From RUG11198 sp036342255 (lineage in GTDB: Bacteria; Bacillota_I; Bacilli_A; RF39; UBA660): 49,193 nucleotides of DNA. The notes beneath the pieces are model-generated. The model did no database searches and was not told the origin of the DNA. It worked only from the letters and a program-made list of their open reading frames with translations. Positions 1 to 8,481 of this stretch are shown piece after piece. The stretch's first letter is position 1, and each line of letters begins with the position of its first letter. Both the position numbers and the translations under genes were made by a program. Location of the stretch: NCBI GenBank assembly GCA_036342255.1, contig JAZAUS010000015.1, forward strand, positions 1 to 49,193, written 5' to 3'.

Positions 1-81
1 CAAATTACTCCCAAAATACTCCCAAACTTATCAAAAATATCAAAAATAATCAAAAATATCAAAAAAATGGTTGCATTTTAA
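1..81 (+). CDS. Possible C-terminal tail of a gene entering from the left edge
   Basis: Frame +1 is open from base 1 to a TAA at 79-81, giving 26 residues that begin QITPKILPNLSK and are otherwise Lys/Ile rich. Many phage or conjugative-element tyrosine integrases in Firmicutes end in a similar TPK/TPN-type basic tail and sit beside tRNA genes, and a tRNA pair starts at 214. That is only suggestive. The stretch could equally be non-coding, since its second half is a simple repeat. No domain can be seen. Confidence 0.25.
   Translation, partial: QITPKILPNLSKISKIIKNIKKMVAF
30..66 (+). repeat. Short tandem repeat of ATCAAAAAT
   Basis: The 9-mer ATCAAAAAT occurs at 30-38, 39-47 and 49-57, followed by ATCAAAAAA at 58-66, so the larger unit is about 19 bases. 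It lies inside the possible open frame at the left edge. Its function is unknown. Confidence 0.5.
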
Positions 82-165
82 TAAATTATCCTATATAATT
101 TAGCGTGTGTGATTTATTACACAGCCCTAAGGGGACACCAATTTTTATAAATAAAGAATTTGCTA

Positions 166-195
166 TTGCTTTTTTTCATATTTTAGTGTTATAAT
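166..195 (+). promoter_or_regulatory. Promoter of the tRNA-Ile/tRNA-Glu unit
   Basis: A weak -35 TTGCTT (166-171), an 18-base spacer and a perfect -10 TATAAT (190-195) lie just ahead of the tRNA pair. The -10 is preceded by TGT, which makes it an extended -10. Confidence 0.55.
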
Positions 196-213
196 TAAAA
201 AGCAATGCATAAT

Positions 214-290
<77 letters not shown>

Positions 291-294
291 TTAT

Positions 295-371
295 GGCCAG
301 TTGGTGAAGCGGCTTAACACACTGCCCTTTCACGGCAGCATTCACGGATTCGAATTCCGTACTGGTCACCA
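295..371 (+). tRNA. tRNA-Glu(UUC)
   Basis: This is a 77-nt cloverleaf with encoded CCA. The acceptor GGCCAGT pairs with ACTGGTC (one GU pair). The anticodon stem CTGCC/GGCAG holds loop CTTTCAC, anticodon TTC. The T-arm contains GGATTCGAATTCC. A hairpin terminator follows. Confidence 0.96.
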
Positions 372-381
372 TTTGTATTTT

Positions 382-405
382 AAGAACTTTATAGTTCTTT
401 TTTTT
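382..405 (+). terminator. Rho-independent terminator after the tRNA pair
   Basis: The stem AAGAACT/AGTTCTT (382-388 with 393-399) has a TTAT loop and is followed by a run of T. Confidence 0.85.
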
Positions 406-432
406 GTATTTTATTATAATTTATGATAAAAT
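404..432 (+). promoter_or_regulatory. Promoter of prfA
   Basis: TTGTAT (404-409), 17-base spacer, TAAAAT (427-432) preceded by TGA. It overlaps the T-run of the upstream tRNA terminator and lies about 30 bases before the prfA start. A second TATAAT at 415-420 lacks a good -35. Confidence 0.5.
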
Positions 433-460
433 ATTTATTAGTTTAGAAAAGAGGGATTAT

Positions 461-1519
461 ATGATTGATAGATTAGAAGCTACTTTAAAAAGGTATAATG
501 ATATTGTTAAAGAATTATCTGATCCTGAAGTTATTAGTGATATTAAGAAAATGACATCTTTATCTAAGGAACAAACTAGGCTGGAAGAAGTTGTAAATAT
601 ATATAAGAAATATAAGGAAGTTCTTAATGGTATTGAAGAGGATAAAGATCTTTTACATGATGAAGAACTGGGTGATATAGCTCGTGAAGAACTTGCTAAT
701 CTTGAAAAAGAGAAAGTTGATATTGAAGAAAAATTAAAGATTTTATTATTACCTCATGATCCTAATGATGAGAAGAATGTTATTGTTGAAATCAAAGGAG
801 CTGCTGGTGGTGATGAGGCAAATATTTTTGCTGGTGATTTATTTGATATGTATCAACATTATGCTAATGATCAAGGTTGGAATATAGATGTTTTAAATAG
901 TATTGAAGGATCTGCTGGTGGTTTTACTAATATTGAATTTATGATTAAAGGTGATGGAGTTTATTCTAAATTGAAATATGAAAGTGGTGCACATAGAGTT
1001 CAAAGAGTACCTACTACTGAAAGTCAAGGTAGAGTACATACTTCTACTGCTACTGTTTTAGTTATGCCTGAAGCTGAAGAATTTGATTTTGAACTAGATA
1101 TGAATGAGGTTAGAATTGATATTACTAGAAGTAGTGGTGCTGGTGGTCAGGGAGTTAATACTACAGATAGTGCAGTTCGTTTGACACATGTTCCTACTGG
1201 TATTATAGTTTATTGTCAGGTAGAAAGAAGTCAATTAAAAAATAAAGAATTGGCATTTAAGATATTAAAAACAAGATTATATGATTTGAAATTAAGAGAA
1301 AAAGAAGAAGCTGAAGACAAAGAAAGAAGAAGTAAGATTGGTACTGGGGATAGAAGTGAAAAAATTAGAACTTATAATTATCCTCAAAACAGGTTGACTG
1401 ATCATAGAATTGGTTTTACTTCTATGAATCTTGATAGAATTATGAATGGTGATTTGGGAGTTGTAATTGAAGCTCTAATTAATGAAGATCAAAAAAGAAA
1501 GTTAGCTGGTAATGAGTAA
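461..1519 (+). CDS. prfA: Peptide chain release factor 1 (RF1)
   Basis: RF1 reads UAA and UAG stop codons on the ribosome and triggers hydrolysis of peptidyl-tRNA. The protein has 352 residues, close to the usual 355-360. The peptide-release GGQ motif is in GAGGQGVNTTDSAVRLTH, and the codon-recognition region reads RVPTTESQGRVHTST, where the PxT tripeptide is PTT (PAT or PVT in many RF1s). The ATG at 461 is chosen because GAGGG lies 5 bases before it and the sequence MIDRLEATLKRY fits the family; an in-frame upstream start would lie in the promoter. It overlaps the next gene by 8 bases and heads the prfA-zinc ribbon-prmC operon. PrmC methylates the GGQ glutamine of RF1, so the grouping is functional. 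Confidence 0.97.
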   Translation: MIDRLEATLKRYNDIVKELSDPEVISDIKKMTSLSKEQTRLEEVVNIYKKYKEVLNGIEEDKDLLHDEELGDIAREELANLEKEKVDIEEKLKILLLPHDPNDEKNVIVEIKGAAGGDEANIFAGDLFDMYQHYANDQGWNIDVLNSIEGSAGGFTNIEFMIKGDGVYSKLKYESGAHRVQRVPTTESQGRVHTSTATVLVMPEAEEFDFELDMNEVRIDITRSSGAGGQGVNTTDSAVRLTHVPTGIIVYCQVERSQLKNKELAFKILKTRLYDLKLREKEEAEDKERRSKIGTGDRSEKIRTYNYPQNRLTDHRIGFTSMNLDRIMNGDLGVVIEALINEDQKRKLAGNE

Positions 1520-1826
1520 AAAAGGTATAATTAAAGATACTCAGTTAGTTTGTATGTGTTGTGGCAATGTTGTTATGATTCAAAGAAATATTCGGAATTT
1601 GAAGAAGGTTGGACACATTAAACATTTATATTGTTATAAATGTGATTCTATTCAGCAACATTATGAAGTTAGAGATGTTAGTTCTTTTATTTGGAAGTGT
1701 AGTAATAAAGGAATTAATAATTTAGATGATAATGCTAAATTGGTTTTTGATTTTCTTATAAGAAGTGAAGATAGTTATGAAGATGGAATATGTAATATAT
1801 ATAAAAAAATACTTACCAAAGAGTGA
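1512..1826 (+). CDS. Small zinc-ribbon-like protein between prfA and prmC
   Basis: A 104-residue protein with two CxxC knuckles, C14/C17 (with an extra C16) and C41/C44, spaced as in a zinc ribbon, followed by a C-terminal part without clear motifs. I do not recognise the family. The start overlaps the prfA stop by 8 bases (ATGAGTAA), and its 3' end overlaps the start of prmC by about 50 bases in another frame. This tight packing implies translational coupling with RF1 and its methylase. The metal binding is inferred from cysteine spacing only. A role in translation termination or nucleic-acid binding is possible but unsupported beyond context. Confidence 0.7.
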   Translation: MSKKGIIKDTQLVCMCCGNVVMIQRNIRNLKKVGHIKHLYCYKCDSIQQHYEVRDVSSFIWKCSNKGINNLDDNAKLVFDFLIRSEDSYEDGICNIYKKILTKE

Positions 1827-2502
1827 GTGGGATAATGCTATAAAAAAATTAGAAGATGGTATTTCTCCACAGTATATTGTGGGAAATGTTAATTTTTATG
1901 GTAACATTATAAATGTTGATGATAGAGTTTTAATTCCAAGATTTGAAACTGAATTACTTGTTGAAAAGACTATTTCGTATATTAAAAATAAATTTAAGAA
2001 ACAAATTTCTATTCTAGATATTGGTACAGGGAGTGGTTGCATTTCTATTGCTTTAAAAAAAGAGACAAATTGTTTAATAACTGCTTCTGATATTTCTAAT
2101 AATGCTTTAGAGGTTGCTAAAGAAAATGCTAAATTAAATAATGTTGATATAAAATTTGTACAGAGTGATATTTTTTCTAATATATATGATAAATTTGATG
2201 TTATTATTAGTAATCCTCCTTATATAGCTTATAATGAGAAAGTTGAAGATATTGTGAAAAATAATGAACCTGAAATTGCTCTATATGCTGATAATAATGG
2301 TTTATATTTTTATGATAGAATACTTAAAGATTGTAAAAATTATCTTAATTCTAATTTTTTAATTGCTTTTGAGATAGGTTATAAGCAGTCTATTGATATT
2401 GTAAGTATGGCTTATAAATATTTAGGTGATAATATAGTTGTGAATGTTGAGAAAGATTATAGTGATAAGGATAGATTTGTTTTTATTTACAAAGATATGT
2501 AA
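1777..2502 (+). CDS. prmC: Release factor glutamine methyltransferase (N-terminally short)
   Basis: PrmC transfers a methyl group from S-adenosylmethionine to the glutamine of the GGQ motif in RF1/RF2. The SAM-binding motif DIGTGSGCISIALK and the catalytic NPPYIAY are present, as is the family block SPQYIVGNVNFYG followed by VLIPRFETE. The chosen ATG at 1777 gives 241 residues; GTG 1765 and ATG 1783 are alternatives and none has a strong ribosome binding site. Only about 28 residues precede the SPQYIVG block, whereas family members usually have 60-80 residues of helical substrate-binding domain there. Either the domain is reduced, or part of it lies in the overlapping upstream frame. A terminator follows at 2559. 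Confidence 0.9.
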   Translation: MKMEYVIYIKKYLPKSEWDNAIKKLEDGISPQYIVGNVNFYGNIINVDDRVLIPRFETELLVEKTISYIKNKFKKQISILDIGTGSGCISIALKKETNCLITASDISNNALEVAKENAKLNNVDIKFVQSDIFSNIYDKFDVIISNPPYIAYNEKVEDIVKNNEPEIALYADNNGLYFYDRILKDCKNYLNSNFLIAFEIGYKQSIDIVSMAYKYLGDNIVVNVEKDYSDKDRFVFIYKDM

Positions 2503-2558
2503 TTATTTTATTTATTTGATTTTTATAAGGATTTATTTTGATATATTTTGTATTTTTT

Positions 2559-2592
2559 AGAATATGGTGTTTTTAACTGTATTCTTTTTTTT
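2559..2592 (+). terminator. Terminator of the prfA-prmC operon
   Basis: Stem AGAATATGGT/ACTGTATTCT (2559-2568 with 2576-2585, two GU pairs), 7-base loop, then eight T. Confidence 0.8.
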
Positions 2593-2632
2593 ATGTAAAT
2601 GTTTTGTTAAATTATAGTTTGTTAAAAAAATA

Positions 2633-2641
2633 TGTTATAAT
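2633..2641 (+). promoter_or_regulatory. Extended -10 promoter of the P-type ATPase gene
   Basis: TGTTATAAT is a perfect -10 hexamer with the TGn extension. No acceptable -35 is seen at 16-18 bases upstream. Confidence 0.5.
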
Positions 2642-2661
2642 ATATTTGGGTAGGTGATATG

Positions 2662-5013
2662 ATGACAAGATATAATCCAGATTATAGAGAAGGATTAACT
2701 ATGGAACAGGTAAATGATAGAATTGCTAAAAATATGGTTAATTATAATGATGCACCACCTACTAAGTCTATAAAAGAAATAGTAAAGAGTAATTTTTTTA
2801 CTTATTTTAATTTTCTAAATTTGTTTTTAGGTATTGCTATAATTGGTGCTGGTATATATGGTGGTAAATTTTTTGATTCATTGAAGAATTGTTTGTTTAT
2901 GGGAGTTATTATTGTTAATAGTATTATTAGTATTGTTCAAGAAATAATTAGTAAAAAAACAATTGATAGATTAAGTGTTTTAGCTGCTAGTCGTGTTACA
3001 ACTATAAGAGGTGGTAAGGAATTATCTTTAGGTATTGAAGAGTTAGTTTTGGATGATGTAGTTAAACTTAGTTTGGGTAATCAAGTTGTAACTGATTCTT
3101 TAGTATTAAATGGAGATGTTGAAGTTAATGAATCTTTTTTAACTGGTGAAGTTGATCCTATATTAAAAAAAGAAGGAGATACCATATTATCAGGAAGTTT
3201 TATAGTTAGTGGTAGTTGTTATGCCAAAGTTGAACATATAGGAAAAGATAACTATATTTCTAAAATTAGTAGTGAAGCCAAATATAATAAAAAAGTTAAT
3301 TCTGTTATAATGAATTCTTTTGAAAAAATGTTAAAAGTTTTATCTGTTGCTATAGTTCCGGTAGGAATAATGTTTCTTGTTAATCAATTAAAAGTAACAA
3401 ATTATGATATTACTGCTTCTATATTTAGTACTGTTGCGGCTCTTATTGGCATGATTCCTGAAGGGTTGCTTTTGCTTACTAGTTCTGTTATGGCTGTTAG
3501 TGTAATGAGGTTAGCTAAATATAATGTATTAGTTCAACAATTATATTGTATTGAAACATTAGCTCGTGTTGATGTTATTTGTTTAGATAAGACTGGTACT
3601 ATTACAGAAGGTAAGATGGAACTTAAAGATGTTGTATGTGTTGGAGCTATTGATAAAAATAAAGTTGATGAGGTTTTATCTAATTATTGTTATGCTTTAG
3701 ATAATAGTAATGCTACTTTAGATGCTATACGAGAAAAGTATCCTAATAAAGGAATATGGCAAGTATCTGGGAAGAAAGAATTTTCTTCTAGTAGAAAGTA
3801 TTCTGCTGTTTCTTTTGATGAGAGAGGAACGTTTTATCTTGGAGCACCTGAATTTGTATTAAAAGATAAATTTAAGGATTATAAAGATATAGTTGATAAA
3901 TATGGGGAGTATAGGGTTTTAGTTTTAGCTTATAGTAAAAGTAGTAGTTCTAGTAATTTAAAAGTAATAGCATTTCTTTTAATTCAAGATAAGATAAGGG
4001 AAGAAGCACCTAATACTTTAGAATTTTTTAGAAAACAAGGTGTGGTAGTTAAGATTATTAGTGGTGATAATCATGTTACTGTTTGTAATATTGCTAAAAG
4101 AGCTGGATTAGAAAATGCTAAGGGAATGGATGCTACACGTCTTAATGATGATAATATTGATGAATGTTTGGAAAAATATGATGTATTTGGAAGAGTTACT
4201 CCTGATCAAAAGAAAACTATTATTAAAACTTTACAAAGAAATGGTCATACAGTTGCAATGACTGGTGATGGTGTTAATGATGTTTTGGCATTGAAACAAT
4301 CTGATTGTAGTATTGCAATGGCTAGTGGTAGTGATGCGGCTAAGAATGTTAGTCAGCTGGTTTTATTAGATTCTAATTTTGCTTCTATGCCAAAAGTTGT
4401 TGCTGAAGGAAGAAGAACAATTAATAATATTGAAAGATCTGCTTCACTTCTTTTAATAAAAACTATTTTTACGGCTATTTTAGTGGCTGTTTGTATAATA
4501 ATGAATAGTGAGTATTTTTATGTTCCAATTCATTTAACTTTAATTACAGCTTGTACAATTAGTATTCCATCATTTATTTTGGCATTAGAGCCTAATCATG
4601 AAAGAGTTAAAGGTAATTTTATGCTTAAAGTAGTTGGTAAGAGTTTTCCAGCGGCTTTAACAGTTGTGTTTAATGTAGTTATGATAGTATTATATAAAAA
4701 TTATTTTGATATTAGTGAAAACATTACTTCAACATTAATAGTTTTAATGACTGGTACTACAGGATTTATATTTTTGTATAGGATATGTAAACCTTTTAAT
4801 ATATTGAGAGGGACTCTACTTGTTAGTTTAATTACTATATTTATATATATGATATTTAGAAATTATACTTTTTTTGATTTAAAACAAATTAATGATGGTA
4901 CAATTCTTTTATATATTGTTTTTGCAATATGTAGTGTATATATATTTGATAAATTAAATATTGTTGTTAATTTTATTTTAAATAAGTTTGATAAAGAGTA
5001 TTCAAAAAGTTAA
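2662..5013 (+). CDS. CtpE-like cation-transporting P-type ATPase
   Basis: An integral membrane pump of 783 residues driven by a phospho-aspartate cycle. The phosphorylation motif DKTGT is at about residue 309. The hinge TGDGVNDVLALK and the actuator block ESFLTGEVDP are present. The fourth membrane helix carries PEGL in GMIPEGLLLLTS, and this together with LVQQLYCIETLARVDV resembles mycobacterial CtpE, described as a Ca2+ importer, more than heavy-metal pumps. There is no N-terminal CxxC metal domain. Substrate Ca2+ (or another divalent cation) is inference from the family. Two ATGs are adjacent; the second (2662) has better spacing from TAGGTGAT. The gene is transcribed from an extended -10 promoter, with the dehydrogenase gene 24 bases downstream. 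Confidence 0.88.
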   Translation: MTRYNPDYREGLTMEQVNDRIAKNMVNYNDAPPTKSIKEIVKSNFFTYFNFLNLFLGIAIIGAGIYGGKFFDSLKNCLFMGVIIVNSIISIVQEIISKKTIDRLSVLAASRVTTIRGGKELSLGIEELVLDDVVKLSLGNQVVTDSLVLNGDVEVNESFLTGEVDPILKKEGDTILSGSFIVSGSCYAKVEHIGKDNYISKISSEAKYNKKVNSVIMNSFEKMLKVLSVAIVPVGIMFLVNQLKVTNYDITASIFSTVAALIGMIPEGLLLLTSSVMAVSVMRLAKYNVLVQQLYCIETLARVDVICLDKTGTITEGKMELKDVVCVGAIDKNKVDEVLSNYCYALDNSNATLDAIREKYPNKGIWQVSGKKEFSSSRKYSAVSFDERGTFYLGAPEFVLKDKFKDYKDIVDKYGEYRVLVLAYSKSSSSSNLKVIAFLLIQDKIREEAPNTLEFFRKQGVVVKIISGDNHVTVCNIAKRAGLENAKGMDATRLNDDNIDECLEKYDVFGRVTPDQKKTIIKTLQRNGHTVAMTGDGVNDVLALKQSDCSIAMASGSDAAKNVSQLVLLDSNFASMPKVVAEGRRTINNIERSASLLLIKTIFTAILVAVCIIMNSEYFYVPIHLTLITACTISIPSFILALEPNHERVKGNFMLKVVGKSFPAALTVVFNVVMIVLYKNYFDISENITSTLIVLMTGTTGFIFLYRICKPFNILRGTLLVSLITIFIYMIFRNYTFFDLKQINDGTILLYIVFAICSVYIFDKLNIVVNFILNKFDKEYSKS

Positions 5014-5036
5014 TGTAATATAATGGAGATGTATAT

Positions 5037-5789
5037 ATGGAAAGAGTTTTAATAACTGGGGCTAGTTCTGGTATGGGGAAGAGTATGGCTTATTATTTAC
5101 ATAGTTTAGGTAATTATGAATTGGTATTGGTTGCTAGAAGTAAGGATAAGTTAGAGAAAATAAAAAATGAATTGGGAAATAATGTTGAAATAATATCATT
5201 GGATTTAGGAATTTATGATAATTGTATTAAAATACATGAAATGGTTAAGGATGTTGATATTCTTATAAATAATGCTGGATTTGGTTTGTTTGGTGAATTT
5301 ATCGATGTTGATTTAGATAAAGAGATGGAAATGATTAATATTAATATTAAGGCTTTGCATGTACTTACTAAGTTATATTTAAGGGATATGGTAAAAAAAG
5401 ATAAAGGAAGAATTTTAAATGTTGCTAGTATAGCTGGATTTATGCCTGGTCCTTTATTAGATACTTATTATGCTAGTAAGAATTATGTTGTTAGTATTTG
5501 TCAATCAATTAAGGAAGAGTTGAGAAGAAAAAAATCTAAAGTAAGTATTAGTGTTCTTTGTCCTGGACCTGTTAAGACTAATTTTGATGATGTAGCAGGA
5601 GTTAGTTTTAGTTTAAAAGGAATGGATAGTGATTATGTTGCTAAATATGCTATAGATAGAATGTTAAAGAATAAGTTTATAATTATACCTGGCCTTAGTA
5701 TTAAGGCACTAAGATTTATATCAAAAGTAGTACCTGATTGTTTATTAGTAAGAATGGTGTATAATTCTCAGAAGAGAAAAGGGTCATAG
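5037..5789 (+). CDS. Short-chain dehydrogenase/reductase (SDR)
   Basis: A 250-residue classical SDR with the NAD(P)-binding motif TGASSGMG at the N-terminus, the structural NNAG motif (INNAGFG), a catalytic Ser in VASIAGF, and the YxxxK pair in YYASKNY. The PGPVKTNF loop after the active site is typical of the family. The substrate cannot be read from the sequence; the closest flavour is the DltE/YqjQ-like oxidoreductases rather than FabG. GGAG lies 9 bases before the ATG. It follows the P-type ATPase by 23 bases with no terminator and so is probably co-transcribed. Confidence 0.9.
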   Translation: MERVLITGASSGMGKSMAYYLHSLGNYELVLVARSKDKLEKIKNELGNNVEIISLDLGIYDNCIKIHEMVKDVDILINNAGFGLFGEFIDVDLDKEMEMININIKALHVLTKLYLRDMVKKDKGRILNVASIAGFMPGPLLDTYYASKNYVVSICQSIKEELRRKKSKVSISVLCPGPVKTNFDDVAGVSFSLKGMDSDYVAKYAIDRMLKNKFIIIPGLSIKALRFISKVVPDCLLVRMVYNSQKRKGS

Positions 5790-5796
5790 TATAAAA

Positions 5797-5820
5797 AAAA
5801 TAACCACATGTGGTTATTTT
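5797..5820. terminator. Bidirectional terminator between convergent genes
   Basis: A perfect 24-base palindrome centred on CATG (arm AAAATAACCACA) with A- and T-runs on both sides. It can end transcription of the SDR gene (+) and of the membrane protein gene (-). Confidence 0.85.
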
Positions 5821-6771
5821 TTATATTTTATGTTCTATTTCGATTGCAAATATTCTTCCTTCTCCATCAAAGATAACACGTATTCTTTTTTGATTAATTA
5901 CATTACTTGTTTCCCATTCGCATACTAGTGATGGATCAATATTATCTACTACTGAAGCGTATGTTGGATTTCCTAGTTTGTTAAATACTTCTTTTTGTGT
6001 ATCAGTATTAGATATAATACCTTTAAAAGATACATTTTCTTCTCCATTTATGTGGCTAATTTTATATATAGGTATGTTTCCAACTATTTTTTCTTTATTT
6101 GAATCGTCCCATATAGAAACTTGGGTGTTGCTATTTTCTAATATATCTAGGTCCTTAATATAAACTATTTCTTTTGTTTTATCATTAATAGATTTTGGGG
6201 GATTTTTTTCACCACTATATTCTTTTGCAACTTCAGCTTTTTCTTTTAAAGAAGTATTTATCCATTTAAAATATGGGGCAATATCTTTGAGAGTAGTTTT
6301 ATTTATAGTAATATTGTGATTGTTTATGTTTACTGTATCATATTTATCATTCCAATCAAATGATGGTGCAAATTCAAAATCAATTACAGGTATTTTTTTA
6401 CTTTTGGTGGTATTATTGTTTGTGTTAGATGTTTCTTGATTATTTGAATTAGTTGTTTGATCTGATTCTGTTGTTTCGGTTTCAGTTTCAGTTGTGTTTT
6501 CTTCCTTTTTTTGATTAGTTTCTTCTTTTGGTTTTATTAAGAAATAGTATGTTAGACCTCCAATAATTGTGAATAATACCAGGATTAATATTATCGTTTT
6601 TCCACTTTTTTTGTTATTTTTGATTTCTACTGTTGGTTCCTGTTGAGTAGGTTGTGTTATTGATTGCTGATTTAATTCTTGTGAATTTGTTGGTTGTTGA
6701 TCTAATTGTTGTTGTTCCATTGGTTGTTGATCTAATTGTTGTTGATTTAAATTATCATTTTGATTATCCAT
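5821..6771 (-). CDS. Membrane-anchored protein with Gln-rich N-terminus, unknown function
   Basis: A 316-residue protein. Residues 1-55 are a Gln/Asn-rich cytosolic tail with a repeated QQQLDQQP unit; a single membrane helix lies at about residues 62-83 (ILILVLFTIIGGLTYYFLI); next comes a Thr/Glu/Asn-rich linker of about 50 residues; and then an extracytoplasmic domain of about 180 residues that I do not recognise. ATG 6771 is preferred because AAGGAG precedes it by 11 bases; the in-frame GTG at 6783 touches that site. It is a lone gene between the terminator palindrome and tRNA-Arg. The architecture suggests a type II membrane protein exposed at the surface. Confidence 0.75.
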   Translation of the reverse strand: MDNQNDNLNQQQLDQQPMEQQQLDQQPTNSQELNQQSITQPTQQEPTVEIKNNKKSGKTIILILVLFTIIGGLTYYFLIKPKEETNQKKEENTTETETETTESDQTTNSNNQETSNTNNNTTKSKKIPVIDFEFAPSFDWNDKYDTVNINNHNITINKTTLKDIAPYFKWINTSLKEKAEVAKEYSGEKNPPKSINDKTKEIVYIKDLDILENSNTQVSIWDDSNKEKIVGNIPIYKISHINGEENVSFKGIISNTDTQKEVFNKLGNPTYASVVDNIDPSLVCEWETSNVINQKRIRVIFDGEGRIFAIEIEHKI

Positions 6772-6833
6772 ATTATATATCACTCCTTATTTTAAATCCT
6801 ATCATAATTATATATTTAAGTAAATAGTTATGA

Positions 6834-6862
6834 TATAAAAAAAGACCATATTTGGTCTTTTT
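6834..6862 (-). terminator. Terminator of tRNA-Arg
   Basis: Stem AAAGACCA/TGGTCTTT (6841-6848 with 6853-6860) with a 4-base loop. On the minus strand the stem is followed by a T-run. Confidence 0.8.
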
Positions 6863-6872
6863 AATTCTTATA

Positions 6873-6949
6873 TGGTGCGCCCATAGGGATTCGAACCCCA
6901 AACCTTTTGGTCCGTAGCCAAACGCTCTATCCAGTTGAGCTATGGGCGC
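6873..6949 (-). tRNA. tRNA-Arg(ACG)
   Basis: A 77-nt cloverleaf on the minus strand with encoded CCA. The acceptor GCGCCCA pairs with TGGGCGC. The anticodon loop CTACGGA on stem TTTGG/CCAAA gives ACG, expected to be deaminated to ICG and read CGN codons. The T-arm contains GGGTTCGAATCCC (one base offset in the first pair). Confidence 0.96.
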
Positions 6950-6963
6950 CTTTCGTGTTATTA

Positions 6964-6992
6964 ATTATATAACAAAATGCTAAGAAAATCAA
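6964..6992 (-). promoter_or_regulatory. Promoter of tRNA-Arg
   Basis: On the minus strand TTGATT (6992-6987), 17-base spacer, TATAAT (6969-6964), about 15 bases before the tRNA. Confidence 0.6.
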
Positions 6993-7058
6993 TAATTATA
7001 GTTATTTTTTTAATATTTATGTAAAGAAGTTTTGATTGGTAATTATAAATAAAATCTA

Positions 7059-7087
7059 TTGACTTTATTTATTTTTTATTTTAATAT
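7059..7087 (+). promoter_or_regulatory. Promoter of murA
   Basis: TTGACT (7059-7064), 17-base spacer, TAATAT (7082-7087), about 62 bases before the start codon. Confidence 0.55.
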
Positions 7088-7149
7088 ATTAACAGTTAAT
7101 TTAATAAACTATTTTTTTATGTTAAAAATAATATGTTAGGAGGGATAAA

Positions 7150-8409
7150 ATGCCTAAGATAGAGATTATTGGGGGTAATAAATTAAAGGGTGAGATAAAG
7201 ATTAGTGGTTCAAAAAATAGTGTTGTTGCGTTGATTCCGGCTGCTATTTTATGTGATGAACAAGTTGTTATAAATAATGTTCCTAATATTAGTGATGTTA
7301 ATGATTTAGGAGATATTTTTAAATATTTGGGTGTTGATTTTTTTAAGGATGGAGAAACTATTAGAATTAGTAATACTAATTTAGAGAATAAAACTATTCC
7401 TGAGGAGATGGCTAATAAATTAAGAGCATCTTATTATTTTATGGGTGTGCTGTTAGGAAAATATAGAAAAGTATCAATGTTTTTTCCTGGTGGATGTTCT
7501 ATTGGTGAGAGACCTATTAATTTGCATCTTAAAGGTTTTGAAAAATTAGGAGCTTCTGTTTTAGATAATAATGGTAATTTTTTAATAGAAGCTAAGGAAT
7601 TAGTTGGTAATGAAATATTTTTAGATATTCCTAGTGTTGGGGCTACAATTAATATTATATTGGCAGCTGTAAAAGCTAAAGGTAGGACTATTATTGAAAA
7701 TGCTGCTAAGGAACCTCATGTTATGGATGTTTGTGAATTTTTAAATAGTATGGGAGCTAAAATAGATGGGGTAGGAACTAGTAGAATTATTATTGATGGT
7801 GTTGATTATTTACATGGTACTGAATATAGTGTTGTTCCTGATATGATAGAAGCTGGTACTTATGTTATAATAGCTTCTTTGTTGGGAGAGGGGCTTAAGA
7901 TATCTAACTTGAATCCTTTACATATTGAGAGTTTAACTAGTAAATTAGAAGAAGCAGGAGTTAATTTGTTTGTTGGTAAAGATTTTGTTGAAGTTAAAGA
8001 AGTTGGAGAATATAATGCTATTGATGTAACAACAATGGTATATCCTGGATTTCCAACTGATTTACAGCAACCTTTAACACCTTTTTTGGTAAGATGTAAT
8101 GGAATTAGTCATATAGAAGAAACGGTATGGGAGAATAGATTTATGAATATTCCGGATACTGTTAAGATGGGTGCATCTATACAAGTTAGTGAAGATAATA
8201 AGGTTGCTACAATATATGGAAAGAGTGATCTTGTTGGAAAAGATGTTTGGGCTACTGATTTAAGAGGTGGCGCTTCTATGGTTATTTGTGGACTTATTGC
8301 TGAGGGGGTTACTGATATATATAATATTCATTATATTTTGAGGGGGTATGATGATATAGTTGGGAAATTGAGTAGTGTTGGTGCTAGTATAAAAATAGTT
8401 GACGAATAG
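7150..8409 (+). CDS. murA: UDP-N-acetylglucosamine 1-carboxyvinyltransferase (MurA)
   Basis: MurA transfers enolpyruvate from PEP to UDP-GlcNAc, the first committed step of peptidoglycan synthesis, in the cytosol. The 419-residue length matches the family. The N-terminal ISGSKNS block binds substrate. The catalytic cysteine is at residue 116 in PGGCSIGERP, so the enzyme should be of the fosfomycin-sensitive Cys type. The C-terminal block DLRGGASMVICGL is conserved. AGGAGGG lies 6 bases before the ATG. Its presence shows that this lineage builds a wall, consistent with Mbl, the MurJ-like flippase and GlmS elsewhere in the window. Confidence 0.97.
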   Translation: MPKIEIIGGNKLKGEIKISGSKNSVVALIPAAILCDEQVVINNVPNISDVNDLGDIFKYLGVDFFKDGETIRISNTNLENKTIPEEMANKLRASYYFMGVLLGKYRKVSMFFPGGCSIGERPINLHLKGFEKLGASVLDNNGNFLIEAKELVGNEIFLDIPSVGATINIILAAVKAKGRTIIENAAKEPHVMDVCEFLNSMGAKIDGVGTSRIIIDGVDYLHGTEYSVVPDMIEAGTYVIIASLLGEGLKISNLNPLHIESLTSKLEEAGVNLFVGKDFVEVKEVGEYNAIDVTTMVYPGFPTDLQQPLTPFLVRCNGISHIEETVWENRFMNIPDTVKMGASIQVSEDNKVATIYGKSDLVGKDVWATDLRGGASMVICGLIAEGVTDIYNIHYILRGYDDIVGKLSSVGASIKIVDE

Positions 8410-8427
8410 TGAAATAATTGTTATAAT
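8399..8427 (+). promoter_or_regulatory. Promoter of rpmE
   Basis: TTGACG (8399-8404), 17-base spacer, TATAAT (8422-8427) with the TGT extension. The -35 lies in the last codons of murA. A 6-bp hairpin (ATGATT/AATCAT, 8451-8466) sits in the roughly 50-base leader before the ribosome binding site. Confidence 0.75.
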
Positions 8428-8481
8428 ATTTAGCGTGATTTATATTATCTATGATTTTTTAATCATGGCGAAGGGAGAAAG

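Noticed and set aside
30..66. CRISPR-like repeat array
   Set aside because: The repeats are 9-base AT-rich tandem units without spacers and with no cas gene in the window.
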